The translations under genes were made by a program, and so were the position numbers. Below, one piece after another: positions 25,620-36,869 of a stretch of DNA of 64,000 nt. Source of the stretch: Gonocerus acuteangulatus (Eukaryota; Arthropoda; Insecta; Hemiptera; Coreidae); contig OX328125.1 in NCBI GenBank assembly GCA_946811695.1, forward strand, positions 109,332,373-109,396,372, written 5' to 3'. Positions within the stretch are counted from its first letter, which is position 1. Each line of letters begins with the position of its first letter. A model generated the notes under the pieces. The model did not search any database. It was not told the DNA's origin and worked only from the letters and a program-made list of their open reading frames with translations.

Positions 25620-26883
25620 CCTTCCATGTGGACAATTTTCCCACTTTAAGATCTCTTTCAATAATTTGCGAGGGAATCGCCATATACCAAGTTTTAGAAG
25701 CAGAATTCACACAAAACAAAAATCGTAACGCTTACGTTTTTGAGTTCATATGCTTCCAGATACTCGTTTTAACGAATAAAACCAGGTTTAAAGCTATATT
25801 TATAACCGTTTACGAGAAAAGTTGAAAACGATTTTTTGGTTTCAGATGAAATATTTTTTAAATGTTTGAGATTCATCCAAACTAAGATGTTTAAATTTTG
25901 TTTACATTTGTAGTTAAGAAAGTATTAGAAAAACAATTTTATTAATAGACATGAAATGTTTTTCAGAGCTTGGTATATTTTATAAAATATCTCGAAAACG
26001 GTTGGAAAATCGTGGAAAGTGACCAATGGAAAGCTTACAGAATTCTCAACAAAAAAGGCTCTGATGCAATTTTCGATGTGGCGATGTCAATTGTTAGTTT
26101 TGTTCTTTTCAACGGGGTTTTGCCGCCCGTTTACGTAACTTTTGATTGGTTGTTGTTTTTGTAAATTGCATTTAACAGTAAAATGAGTATTTTAGTAAAA
26201 CAAGGTAAAAAAATGAGAAACGTGTTTCTAAGAATGAAGATTGAGAAAGGGGCGAAGTAATTTCTGCTTAGATGCCAGTTTCCTGTGCTGCCGCCTCATA
26301 TCTTCTTCTCATTGAGATTTTAATTTATAATAGCTGAGCCTGCGACTTCGTTCACGTGGATAGTGACTTAGGACAGGCTTTTTGCACATATATCTTGGTT
26401 TATTTTGGATCATAAACACCGTCGTATGGGTATTTAAAACAAAAAAAGAAATCGACTTTACAATAATGCATCTGTATAAACGATTTTAAATTTATAGCAA
26501 TCGGGGATCAAGCATGCAGGCTGCTAGGATTGCTAACATGTGACAGAGCCACTAAGCTGACCCGTATGAGCGAATAACTACTTTGGGTCTGGAGTAGCCC
26601 CCCTCTAGATGAACCAATTTTGCTGGTTAACGAACTCGTTCAATCATTTGCTAGGGGAAAGTATATACCAAGTTTCGTGACGAAAAAACACGAAACTCTG
26701 GTGTGTATTAATGATAGTTCATGAAATGTTCGACATGATTCTTTACATTGGCATAACTTTTTTTATTTACGAACCGATTGACTTGAAACAAACACTAAAT
26801 GTTAAGTGAAGCTTATCACAATATATCAGTGACTAAACCGCAACTAAATCGAATAAGTCGTTTCTGAGATTAGCGCGCACAAA

Positions 26884-26918
<35 letters not shown>

Positions 26919-27138
26919 AAAAATCATTATTTTGGGTACTTTTGCGTTGATTAACGCCCTCAATAGTATTTCTTCCGATATATCTTCCATGTACAGACAG
27001 CGATCCGTTAGATTTGTATTATATTTACAGATTTTTCACGAAAGATCAAAACCAACCAATAAATATTTCTCTACTAATGGAACTAGAGGTATGAACGGAA
27101 CCGCGCTAAGATGACGCAGTTCCTGCGAGCCGGACTTT
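25620..27138 (-). repeat. RepA, minus-strand copy
   Basis: Runs from a core fragment (CGTAACGCTTACGTTTTTGA) through the subrepeat block near 26000 to an inverted left end at 27090-27138: GGAACCGCGCTAAGATGACG, CAGTTCCTGCGAG. Interrupted by other sequence, including a 30-bp poly(A) near 26885. Confidence 0.6.
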
Positions 27139-27616
27139 TTTTCGGTATCTATTAGGTAGGATTATGAGTACAAAGATAATATTGCTATGGAGATGGTATC
27201 ACTAACAATTTAACCTAACATTCTAAACAACATTGCTTTAACAAATTTTTAAGAGTTTTTTTATTAAAAAAAAAAAAAAAATTATAATTACAAAAACATG
27301 TCGCGTGAAAGTGGATTCAAGTTGTTGTACAAAGGGGAAAATTCTTGGCCTTACATCGATCCAAAATATTTTGCGTAAGAAGCTAAAAACTATTACGATA
27401 ATAGTATTAACTAACCAAAAGGTTTCCTGATTAATTTGTCAAATGTCTGTTTGTTTCTTTGGTAAAAATGAAGTTTCACGCCCTCAAAACCGATTTCTTT
27501 CAAATTTTGTACAATAACGTATTTTGATGCACTAAACACGAATACGTTAAAAAAAAACCTTCGCATTTAACTACGAAAGAAGTTCACTGTTATGCGGGTT
27601 ATGAGAGCTAATGTTA

Positions 27617-28890
27617 CGAGGTAAGGTACATAAGTTTCCGGCGTGTCCTGCTTCCCCTCCTTCAAACGTGCCGGGACCTGCACGCCTGTTCAGGTCCATG
27701 CCTGCTCACTCCATACCCATCGCCCGCACTTCCTCAGTCTTGTCAGTCAGTGTCCAGCCTTGAAGGAAACTCCCCATTTTTACAATGTTCAAACTCGAGT
27801 ACCATGCGGTAATTAAATTATTTTGTAAAGAGGGTCTTACTCCTGCGCTAATTAAAGAACGCTTGGATTGTGTATACGGGCAGCCCTCCCCCTCGTATTC
27901 CACAGTGAAAGAATGGGCAAAATTATTTAAGTTAGGGAGAGAAAGTCTAGAAGATGACCCACGTCCCGGTCGCTCATTGGAAGCTGTCACTTCTGAAACA
28001 ATCCAACTTGTGGAATCTGAATTGCTGTCTGACCGGCGACTAAAAACCAAGGAAATAGCAGCGAGGTTAGGGCTTTCAAAACCAAGTGTTTTGAGGATCA
28101 TCAAAGAACAATTGCATATGAACAAGGTTAGTGCAAGATGGGTTCCAAAAATTCTTTCAGCTGCTCAAAAACAGGAACGAGTTCACTGCTGCAATGAATT
28201 TTTACGCGAGTATAATGCCGACCCAACGAATTTTTTGGACTCAATTGTAACTGGGGATGAGACAATGGTTCTATATTATGACCCACTCAGCAAAAGAGAG
28301 TCCATGGAATGAAGAAGACCAGGAGAAGCGCCTCCTTTAAAGGCAAAAGTCACGCCGTCAACAAAAAAGGTAATGGCCACAATTTTTTGGGACTGTAAAG
28401 GAATACTACTGATAGATTTTAAAGAAAGGAATACCACAATGAATGGTGAGTATTATGCAGCCCTTCTTCACCGGTTACGAGACGCCATTAAAGAGAAGAG
28501 GCGAGGGAAGTTAAGCAGAGGTGTCCGCCTCCTTCACGACAATGCCTCTGTCCACACAGCATTGATTTCCAAGGCCGCTGTGGATTCCAAGAAATCTCTC
28601 ATCCACCCTACAGCCCAGACTTGGCCCCTAGCGATTTCTACCTTTTCTCAAAGTTAAAATCTGACCTTCGTGGAAGGCGATTTAACACCGACGAAGAGCT
28701 CCAAGCAGCAGTGGAAGAACATTTTTTTAACAAAGAAGAAAATTATTTTTTTCATGGTATAGAAATGTTGCCAAAGCGTTGTATTAAGTGTGTTGAACTT
28801 AGAGGAGAATATATTGAAAAACAGTAAACCCAGTTTTTTTCTTTCACATTTCCTTCTATTCCAGGCCGGAAACTTATGGACCTTACTACG
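27617..28890 (+). mobile_element. mariner element, complete ends
   Basis: A 1,274-bp element with terminal inverted repeats of 26 bp at 27617-27642 and 28865-28890. They share AGTAAGGT or GGTAAGGT, then CATAAGTTTCCGGC, with three mismatches. TA target duplications lie at 27615-27616 and 28891-28892. It was inserted next to a RepB copy. Confidence 0.93.
27785..28827 (+). pseudogene. mariner transposase with one nonsense mutation and one frameshift
   Basis: From ATG 27785 the protein carries a paired-like helix-turn-helix DNA-binding region (about residues 1-110, including DDPRPGR and LGLSKPSVLRI). It then carries the first catalytic Asp158 in VTGDET. TGA at 28310 replaces the usual Trp after SKRESME, and reading resumes with RRPGEAPP. 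The second Asp is in LLHDNASVH. A frameshift near 28590-28605 precedes PPYSPDLAPSDFYLF, which holds the third Asp (DD34D arrangement). The C-terminus ends at 28827. Only two lesions separate it from an open frame, so the insertion is fairly young. It is silent as it stands. Confidence 0.93.
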
Positions 28891-28904
28891 TAACAACTAA
28901 ATTT

Positions 28905-29450
28905 GGACGACTTTAAGGCATACATGCTATGCGTTTCCGCTCGCTTCGCTCGCTCAAGAAGATAACAAAACCCCAGTCAATCCAACTCGCTAAAATTAAT
29001 AGAATAAATATTAAGTACTAAAGTTCACTGTTAGGAAGGTTATAAAACTAGGCGTCAACAGCGTATTTGTAAACACGCGCATTCGCAGATATGTAACATT
29101 GGGAAACAGAGAACTCTCATTTGAAATGTTCAGAAACCATTTATTCAAAAATATTGTTAATTTTAAGGGCATCCTCACTCGTCGTCACCTGTCGCTTAAG
29201 GGCGTACGTGCTGTGCGTTTCCGCTAGCTACGCTCGCTTAAGAAGATAACAAAACCCCAGGCAATCCAACTCGCTAAAGTTAATAGAATTCTATTAACTT
29301 TAGTGCTTAATAACTTCTTTCCTAGTTAAATGCGAAGGTTTTTTTTTTTGACGTATTCGTGTTTAGTGCATCAAAATACGTTATTGTACAAAATTTGAAA
29401 GAAATCGGTTTGGAGGGCGTGACACTGCATTTAGAAATGAAGAAACCGGT
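28905..29450 (+). repeat. RepB copies, tandem partial
   Basis: Two half-palindromic modules (28914-28999 and 29195-29300) contain GCGTTTCCGCTCGC, AAGAAGATAACAAAACCCC and CCAACTCGCTAAA. They are followed by the CGTGTTTAGTGCATCAAAATA block that also lies, inverted, at 27520. The mariner at 27617 separates these pieces. Confidence 0.65.
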
Positions 29451-30037
29451 TAGAAATTGTCGCTCTGCTATGATAATCTAGAGTCATATCATAGGCGGCT
29501 CTTGACAAACATTTCTTTGGGGGGGGGGGCCTAATTTAGTATGGGCTTACCATCGTGCCTGGGGGTGTAGAATCAAATGTTTATAACCAGGAACCTGGAA
29601 ATCATTAAGGAAGTATTTCATAAACCAAGAAAATACATTGATTACAAGTTATTAATATTATTTTGCCTAAATAATTTATTTTTCTAACAACCGAAAAAGA
29701 TTGTGAATTTTCATTTTGTGGGGTCTAAGCCCCCCTTTAGCCGCCACAGATCCATATGCTTTACTCCTTAAGGTTTCTTCGTTGGGTATTAGCGTTCTTA
29801 CTGCTATGGATTTCGTTTTCTGCTATAGTTTTTGTAGCAGAATATTTCGCAGGAATATGGTCTTGCTTTGTCAGTTAAGTGGCCATTATTTTAAAGACTA
29901 CTAAAATAATAGTTTTAATATAATTCAAATAATGGATGCAAGTCTGACGAAACAAAATGGGATTTCTACAAAATATCAAGCGAAAAAATTACAGCTGGAT
30001 ACAAAAGGCTCACCACTAACTATATATATATATATAT
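29451..30037. other. No clear feature
   Basis: Includes a poly(G) run at 29520-29530 and CTAAGCCCCCCTTTAG, vaguely like the MITE at 50564. No gene seen. Confidence 0.35.
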
Positions 30038-30680
30038 CCCGTTCAATTATATGGAATGGTTTCAAACCCGCATGCGGGAGATTCTGCAGGAACTATTCCC
30101 GACGGGTTCACAGCGCATTACTATTTCAATGAACAACACGCAACGGGAAACTCAATAAAAACTGATTATGTCTCGTTTAGGACTAGGGAAGGCTATGAGA
30201 CGTCAGGCAGGGAGATAGTGTTTAATATTTATCAATACTTAGCCAAAGCTAAGGCTGAAAACTATTTAGACTATAACGATCCCTGTGCAAATAGATGGTT
30301 GGATGGAGGAAAAAGGGTGTGGCCTATATTCCAGGTAGAAAATTGGCGGTAATAATTCTCTCAGTCATAACCTTATCACTATGAAATTTAAAACGTTTTC
30401 AGCCTTAGCATTGGATAAGAATTGATACATATTAAACACTATCTCCCTTATCTAACCTCTCTAGAGAAACGTTCCCTAGTCATAATCAGAGAGACAAAAT
30501 TAGTTTTTATAGTGATTTACGTTAAGTGATTGGTAAAGGCTTTGTAAATGGTGGAGCAGAAGGGAGAGTGAGGGAGAAAAGCCCGCCCAAAAGTTTGCGC
30601 ATGCGAAATTGAACTCCTGGGTTTATCTGGATTGGAGATAGTAATTGACACAGCTTTCTCCGGCGGCTAACTAATATTCC
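30038..30680. mobile_element. Foldback transposon, copy 1
   Basis: Starts CCCGTTCAATTATATGGAAT inside a short TA run. The arm containing GGGAGATAGTGTTTAATATT and TAGCCAAAGCTAAGGCTGAA at 30200-30260 returns inverted at 30395-30490. The outer GCATGCG blocks also mirror each other. A related copy occupies 55770-56360. It is non-coding; open frames through it are not supported. Confidence 0.75.
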
Positions 30681-30689
30681 AAGGGCTAA

Positions 30690-31330
30690 CCACACATTCT
30701 CCTGAAGGAACATCTTCGGAGACTTAGAGCAGCCAATTATAAGGAGAGCACCAGGAAGAAGTTTCTATACAGAGAGCTAAAGATCTGCACTTATGTGTTC
30801 TTGAGAAGACTGTCCCCGGCGCCTGGTACCACCATCTTACTTCGGACAACCTCTGTGTGGGATCTAAGTGCAAATGCAATATCAATAGAAGTTGCCATAT
30901 CAATACACATGCTTAAACCAACATTTCATCCCTCCAAACAAGTTTAGGACAATCTACCATCTCTTCCAACATATTACCGCCATACCTGAAAACACCAGGC
31001 AGGAAACGAACACCAGTGCTACGTCAAGAGCCTTACAGGACCCGTTCCGAACTAGCAATGAAACGTATATGATTCCTTGACTCCGTCATCTAGGAGGGGA
31101 TTCTTGTAGCGGCTATTAATTAATATGAAAACTTTGTGATTCAGTGTTTGTGCACGCTCCAAGTCTAGAGTAAGGGCCTAGCGAATGACCCAAGTGAGTT
31201 CAAACCCAGTACTGAAGACAGATCACATGTTCCACTGCCGCCACTCATAGCCCAGCGCCTACAATGTTGTCAGATCAAACACTAACTTTCCAGTCTCCTG
31301 ACCTGATTTACACGCACGACTTTTTTTAGT
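30690..31330. other. Upstream region of the unknown four-exon gene
   Basis: No repeat or exon recognised. It presumably contains the promoter of the gene starting at 31403. Confidence 0.35.
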
Positions 31331-31341
31331 TAAGATTGTAT

Positions 31342-31347
31342 TCAGTT
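31342..31347 (+). promoter_or_regulatory. Candidate initiator
   Basis: TCAGTT fits the arthropod initiator consensus and lies 61 bp upstream of the ATG at 31403. This is inference from position only. Confidence 0.3.
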
Positions 31348-31402
31348 CTGCGGCAACTCCAAAATGTTCTATATTTGTTTATTGTTTTAATTTTCTGCCG
31401 AC

Positions 31403-34400
31403 ATGTCTAGGAGTGATTCCAAGCCCCAGGAAGATGACAGCACTTCCTCCACGTTCATGGACCTCGCATTGTGTCAGTGTCCCCGGCATGATTGGAGTCA
31501 GCACTACAGGAGAGCAAAGCATCTCGAGGAGAAGGAGGCCAAATATAGGAACCAGATGTTAGCGGAAATTAAAAAAGTAAGGCGAAAAATCCGGAAGGGG
31601 GAAGGTTATGAGGTTATAGCCTGTTATCACCTATGTTGAAACACTCTTGCACAATATTGTACTTTGTTGAGTAATCATAGAATACGATTCATTAAAGCTA
31701 TGTGCGATGTTATTAATATTCGGAAAAGTTTTAACTTAGTGAATATAGTTTTCGTTCGGATAAGTGTTGATATCATTCACGTGACTCACCTGAATACTGC
31801 TAAGCATACAGAAATCCTGTCGTCTGGCTTTGAGTATCCCATTTCTTTTATTGATGGCGTGTACTTCAGGTATTCTATGAGAATTGAATGCTGTCAGGTG
31901 AGCCCAATTTTTCATTTATCACTAGCACATGTAAACTGCTAAGTATACAGAAAATCATGTCGTCTGGCTTTGAGGAGTATCCAATTTCTTTTATTATTAA
32001 TGAATTTAAAATACCTACTAGGTTGATCAACATGTTGTGTACGGGGCAACCAAACTTTTTGTACAATGAAGTTTTTCCTCCTCCTGGTGTGTACTTCAGG
32101 TATTCCATGAGAATTGAATGCTGTCAGGTGCCCCTAATTTTTCATTTATCACTTGCACATGCAGGGCCGCCACATCTCAGAGGCAGGACCAGGACCAGAT
32201 GACGGGCCCCCACTTCTTAGAGCCAGGCCCAGGACCAGATCACGGGCCCCCACTTCTTAGAGCCAGAAAATTCTAGTACTTTGCCATAGAACTTTCGACA
32301 TTTTAAAATTATTTTCATCTTGAGTTTTGAGCGAAATGAGAATAAAAGCCGACAACCGGTGCAGCAAAGGTCACATTCGCTACTTGTAGTTTTATTACGA
32401 CTCCTAATGAAATATACTATTCTGGGATGGCACTTGTTTTATCGTTTATATACATTAAAATAAATATAGATCCCAATCCAAAAAATATAGGTTTCTCCCG
32501 TCTACATTTCTAAGCCCTATTCTTTTTACAAGCTTATAACCTATACATCTTTTACAAATTAGTAAGGCCCGGCCCGGGCCCGCACCGTGCTCGGGCCCGG
32601 GACAATTGTACCCGGCTGCCCCCCCCCATGTGGCGGCCCTGAGCACATGTATCACTGGAATTCCGCCATAATCTTAGCGCGTTTCCAAACAGTGTCTGTC
32701 TATGGTGCATTATGAAAAGCTTAGCATAGAAACTGTTAATATATCAGTCGTCTTCTAGGGTCTAATATATTTCCGTGAACGGTCATATATTTTCATTGCA
32801 GCGAACAAGGGTATGTCGTCGTCGGAGACTAAAAGGATTCTATATGTAAATTCTTTGAAAAATTTAAACATTTTCAGATTTCCTGTTTCCTGTCTTGTGT
32901 TCATCATTTAAACGATGCTTTGCCAGGGGGTGGTGTGACCTCTTAACGCTAAAATGGGTTTATAAAAATTATTGTTTTGGTTTTCGAGTTAGGGTTTCAT
33001 GGAGGGGGGTATGTATCTTGTGTTAACGATATTAGACTTCCAACTCATTGCCGAATACCGCTATTGTGGTACAATATTACACAAGAAATTATTAGAGTAT
33101 GGGAACCCATTAAGATGATGTAGTTCCGAAGAAATAGAGACATGCCTACTATAGTCTACTTATCTTCTTGATATTTTAGAGAGCAGAGTGGGACAATTAC
33201 ATCGTTGAACACGAATGCGCTGAAGATAATCACGTTCGGGAACTAATAGACTGCATCAGATTGCGAACAAGAGAAGCACAAGGTACGTGGGAGTTAGAAT
33301 TATGCAGTTCTACACGAATGCATACAATCAATGTATAGTTTTTACTTAACTGCACATTGTATGTTCGTTCATTGTAGCTCTACTGTCCGTGTAAAAACAA
33401 TTTGTCCTATCAACATCATGACCTCTATATTCCAATGCTTTTCAGAAAGGAACTTGCTCGGCCTAATTATTACAATGCCCAAGTAGTATACCTACGTAAG
33501 TTCCTATGTGATTAAATTAGAAATTTCATGAACACAATAAATACACATTCTATAGTAACTTGACCAATTAGCCCCCCTCACTAGCCCAATGTGACCCATT
33601 CAACAGCACGATTAGACCTCTTCACTTGCGCGATGAGCCCCCATCACCTGCTCCATCAGACTTATCACCTGCCCGACGTGTCCCATTCGCCTGCTCGGTG
33701 AGGCTTATCAACTGCCAGATGAGTCCCACCTCCTACCCAATGTGCCCTATCACCTGCCCGATGAGCCTCATTCGCCTGCTCGGTGAGGCTTATCACCTGA
33801 CAAATGAGCCCCACCAATGCGCCCTATCACCTGCCCGATGTGACCCCTTCATCTGTCCGACAAGCCCTATCACCTGCCCCAATGAGTCCCATTCGCCTGC
33901 TCGATGATGCTTATCACCTGCCAGATGAGCCCCCATCACATGCCCGATGAGCCTCATCACCTGCTCTTGAGCCTCTTCACCTCCCAGGTGAGCCCCCATA
34001 AGATGCCCGATGAGCCTTATCACCTGCGCTTGAGCCTCTTCGCCTGCCAGGTGAGCCCCCATCACATGCCCGATGAGCCTTACCACCTGCTTTTGAGCCT
34101 CTTCACTTGCCCGATGAGTTCCCATCACCTGCCCGATCTCACACCCTCATCTGCCCGATCTCACACCCTCATCTGCCCGATGAGCCCTATCACGTGCCCA
34201 ATGTGACCTCTTCACCTGCCCGAGGAGCCCTATTATCTTCTTGATGGGCCTTACCAGCTGCCCAATGAGCCCAATATAGAATTTTATTATTACACTAAAT
34301 TAATAAGTTGGTCTGATTAAAGTTAAGATGAGAAGGGAGTTGCAGGAAAATCCTCTGAGTCCGATGTTACTCCTCAGCAATCCTAACACAATGAGGTTCA

Positions 34401-35832
34401 GGCAGTTCGCTCGCCCGAAGCTAGTCAATCTACAACCTGTAGGCATCCAAGCTCCAAAACCTATTGACTTCAGCTCTTGTAAGTATGATCAGCCAAGCCC
34501 GGTAAGGAGGTATTAGACAAAAATATTACTGACATACGTGATAAGTTTTGAGGTCTTCGTATATTTTCTAAAATATTTTAAAACGGGTTTGAAATCATGG
34601 CAATAAGATGTAACTGTTCGAAAGCTTACTAAATTATCTACAAAAAAAGTTCTGAAGTAATTTTTATGGGACAATCTCAATCCGAGAAATTTGTGTTTAC
34701 AACTTGGAAAGTGTTAGATTCGTCGCTTTAAACGGGTTTGAGTTCGATCCCCTCAGTTTTTTTTATCTTAGTTTTTTTTAATTGCTTCTAGCAGTAATAT
34801 ACGGACAGTAAAACATGATACGGAAAATGAGAATCAATTTTTGGTTGTTTATCATACATCTTCCCGAGCGGAAGTCTAAGCGGGAGTCAGAACGGCGCCT
34901 AAAATCTAACTTTTTTCTGGATTTTATTGGGGTAGGTGTTCTAATTTTTCACAGAAATATCAACTATATTTATTCCAGGCTTTCCAAGTGACACTAGATG
35001 TAAGAACGTTAAGGCAGGGCCGCCACATCTCAGAGCCGGGCCCGGGACCAGATCACGGACCCCCACTTCTCAGAGCCAGAATGAAAATTCTATTACCTAC
35101 TTTGCTATAGGACTTTGGGCATTTTAAAATTATTTTCATCTTGAGTTTTGAGCAAAATGAGAATAAAAGCCGACAATCGGTGCTGCAAAGGTCACTTTCG
35201 GTACTTTTTTCCAATTAGCGAGGATCGACCCGGGCCCCCACGGTGCCCGGGCCCGGGACAACTGTACCCGGTTGTCCCCCCCATGTGGCGGCCCTGCGTT
35301 AAGGCGCTATGATGACGCAGTTCCTGCGAATCGGGTTTTTATTAGAAAGAAGATACAACGTCCCTAGTGGGAATGAAACAAGCAAACCTGGATTCCATTC
35401 CTACTTGTGCTTTTGTTTCTGATGATTGATGTTTCATGCTAAAATGTTTCGAAGGCCCGATGGCCGTGAGTGCTAAGGTGTAAGCATTTAACACTCCGTG
35501 CCAAGGGTCGTGGGTTTGATTCCCACTAGGGGGGGGGGGGGTCTTTCCTTTAGAAAAAAAGAAAGGCATCAGCCTAGCCTTGCTAGAAAGGGTGGTAACC
35601 TTTAGATAACCCGTCCTAAAATGTTGAGTTAATAATAATGGACGTTAACATTTAAATTACATTAATTAAACTTACAGCGACGCAGCCTCCCCTTTGCGAG
35701 CCGAGTCCTTACACGACGGAGTACATCCAGAGGATATCCTTGCCCGGGGAGATTAACACATTTATGGCTAATGAGAGATTCAGAGTCGTCCCAAGTCGCG
35801 ATACAGACCTCCTCTATCTTGCAAGATCATGA
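31403..35832 (+). CDS. Unidentified four-exon gene, about 200-residue protein
   Basis: Exons: 31403-31576 (donor GTAAGG), 33180-33282 (acceptor ATATTTTAG, donor GTACGT), about 34308-34478 (donor GTAAGT) and 35678-35832 (acceptor CTTACAG, stop TGA). In exon 2 only phase 0 is open, and phase 0 is what exon 1 supplies. Exon 4 joins exon 3 in phase and stays open to its stop. AATAAA lies at 35869. Exon 1 has a polar start, then LCQCPRHDWSQHYRRAKHLE and a charged helix. Exon 2 (RAEWDNYIVEHECAEDNHVR) continues a coiled-coil-like helix. Exons 3-4 are proline-rich (KPIDFSS, then PYTTEYIQRISLPGEINTF). No membrane segment or signal peptide is seen. The exon-3 acceptor is uncertain (34308 or 34323; both keep phase). 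I do not recognise the family. Introns contain only repeats. Confidence 0.68.
31842..32165 (+). repeat. Tandem duplication of a 120-bp intronic block
   Basis: GTGTACTTCAGGTATTC, then ATGAGAATTGAATGCTGTC and TTTTTCATTTATCACT, occur at 31858-31925 and again at 32089-32153. The flanking GTCGTCTGGCTTTGAG is repeated too. Lies in intron 1 of the unknown gene. Confidence 0.8.
32162..32641. mobile_element. hAT MITE, copy 1
   Basis: Terminal inverted repeats CAGGGCCGCCACAT at both ends. Flanks TGCACATG (32154-32161) and AGCACATG (32642-32649) form an 8-bp target duplication with one mismatch. The interior is GC-rich at the ends (GGCCCGGGCCCG) and AT-rich in the middle. Non-coding. Confidence 0.88.
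33180..33282 (+). CDS. Exon 2 of the unidentified gene
   Basis: Listed separately because it is too short to stand out. It encodes 34 residues plus one base, with both splice sites good and only one open phase. It contains HECAEDNHVRELIDCIRLRT. Confidence 0.65.
33590..34275. repeat. Minisatellite of 21-28-bp units
   Basis: About 28 degenerate units of the type GCCCGATGAGCCTTATCACC with variant spacers. Open on both strands for about 100 codons because of composition. Lies in intron 2 of the unidentified gene, ending about 30 bp before exon 3. Confidence 0.9.
34540..35338 (-). repeat. RepA, minus-strand copy
   Basis: Core block TTCGAAAGCTTACTAAATTA near 34617 through to an inverted left end at 35305-35338 (CGCTATGATGACGCAGTTCC, TGCGAATCGGG). 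The hAT MITE at 35015-35296 interrupts it just before that end. Confidence 0.65.
35015..35296. mobile_element. hAT MITE, copy 2
   Basis: Same CAGGGCCGCCACAT ends as 32162-32641, with a perfect 8-bp target duplication CGTTAAGG (35007-35014 and 35297-35304). A shorter internal region relative to copy 1 indicates a deletion derivative. Confidence 0.93.
35452..35665 (+). mobile_element. SINE-beta (tRNA-derived SINE)
   Basis: GATGGCCGTGAGTGCTAAGG (A box region) and GTCGTGGGTTTGATTCCCAC (B box) head a body with AGAAAGGGTGGTAACCTTTA. The tail reads ATGGACGTTAACATTTAAAT. A 12-G run follows the head. It ends about 12 bp before exon 4 of the unidentified gene. Confidence 0.85.
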
Positions 35833-35939
35833 CGACTGCTGTATCATCTCAAGGAACAGGCTTGACTAAATAAATAATAAAAATGTATGTTTTTTCTTAT
35901 TTTATGATGTACCATAAAACATAGATATAACTTGTCACT

Positions 35940-36185
35940 TGGGGAAAGCGTTGAGCGGGTTCGACGTTGCCAGTTCTACAACCCTCCCAGCCCCCTCTCT
36001 GACTTGGCGAGGAACTAGGAGGTCAAGTTCGTTAACTAGCAGAATCCGTCCACCGGAACATGGGTTTCAGAGGGAAATTGGTACGAAAAAAAAAATCGGA
36101 ACGTTTTCTAGTTCATATGCTTGCAAGTACAACCGAAAACGGATGAAATCATTTTTAAAGTGATATATGTAACCGTTTACAAGAA
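35940..36185 (-). repeat. RepA fragment
   Basis: GTCAAGTTCGTTAACTAGCA, GAATCCGTCCACCGG and CATATGCTTGCAAGTAC are the RepA core read on the minus strand. Confidence 0.65.
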
Positions 36186-36195
36186 AAAAAATAAA

Positions 36196-36866
36196 AGTCC
36201 GACCCGTAGGAACTGCGTCATCTTAGCACGGTTCCGTTCATATCTCTCGTACTATTTGTAAAGGAATAGAAGCAGTTATTGGTGGGGTTTGATCTGTCGT
36301 GAAAAATATAAAATACTACTATAACAATGTTTCACATTTTCTTACCTTGTTTTAGTCAAATACTCGTTTTACTGCAAAATCCAATTAAAGTAAGCAACAA
36401 CCAGTTAAAACATTAACTGACTGTAGGTAAACAGATACCAAAACTCGTTCAAAAGATCAAAACTAACAATTGCGAATTTTCAAGTGCCTATTTCTCCGAT
36501 TGAAATCACCCCATCAAAAATTACATCAGAACCATTTTTGTAGAGATTTAGTAACCTTTGGAATGGTGGCCTTCCACTTACCACGATTTAGCAACCGTTT
36601 TCGAGATATTTTTGAGAATATACGAAAATCGCAAAACTTTTCAAGCCTATTAATGAAATATTTTATTTCCAGTACTTCCTTAACTCCAAACGAAACCAAC
36701 ATTTATTTATCAAACGTTTATGAATATCAAACGTCTGGAACAAGTTTCAACTGAATTAATCGTTTCTGAATACCCAAACTGAAAATTAGTTTGGAAAAGT
36801 AGGTGTATCAATGTTTCTCGAAAAAGGTTACAGTTATCGCTTTGAAAATGGTTTCATTCGTTTTTC
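36196..36866 (+). repeat. RepA copy, truncated
   Basis: Starts at a left end (AGTCCGACCCGTAGGAACTG, then TTAGCACGGTTCCG). It continues through TTGGTGGGGTTTGATCTGTC and the GAGATATTTTTGAGAATATA block, and is cut at 36866, where the tRNA-like tandem array begins. Confidence 0.75.
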
Positions 36867-36869
36867 TAC

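Noticed and set aside
33626..34206. Proline-rich proteins encoded on both strands
   Set aside because: They are frames through the 21-28-bp minisatellite.
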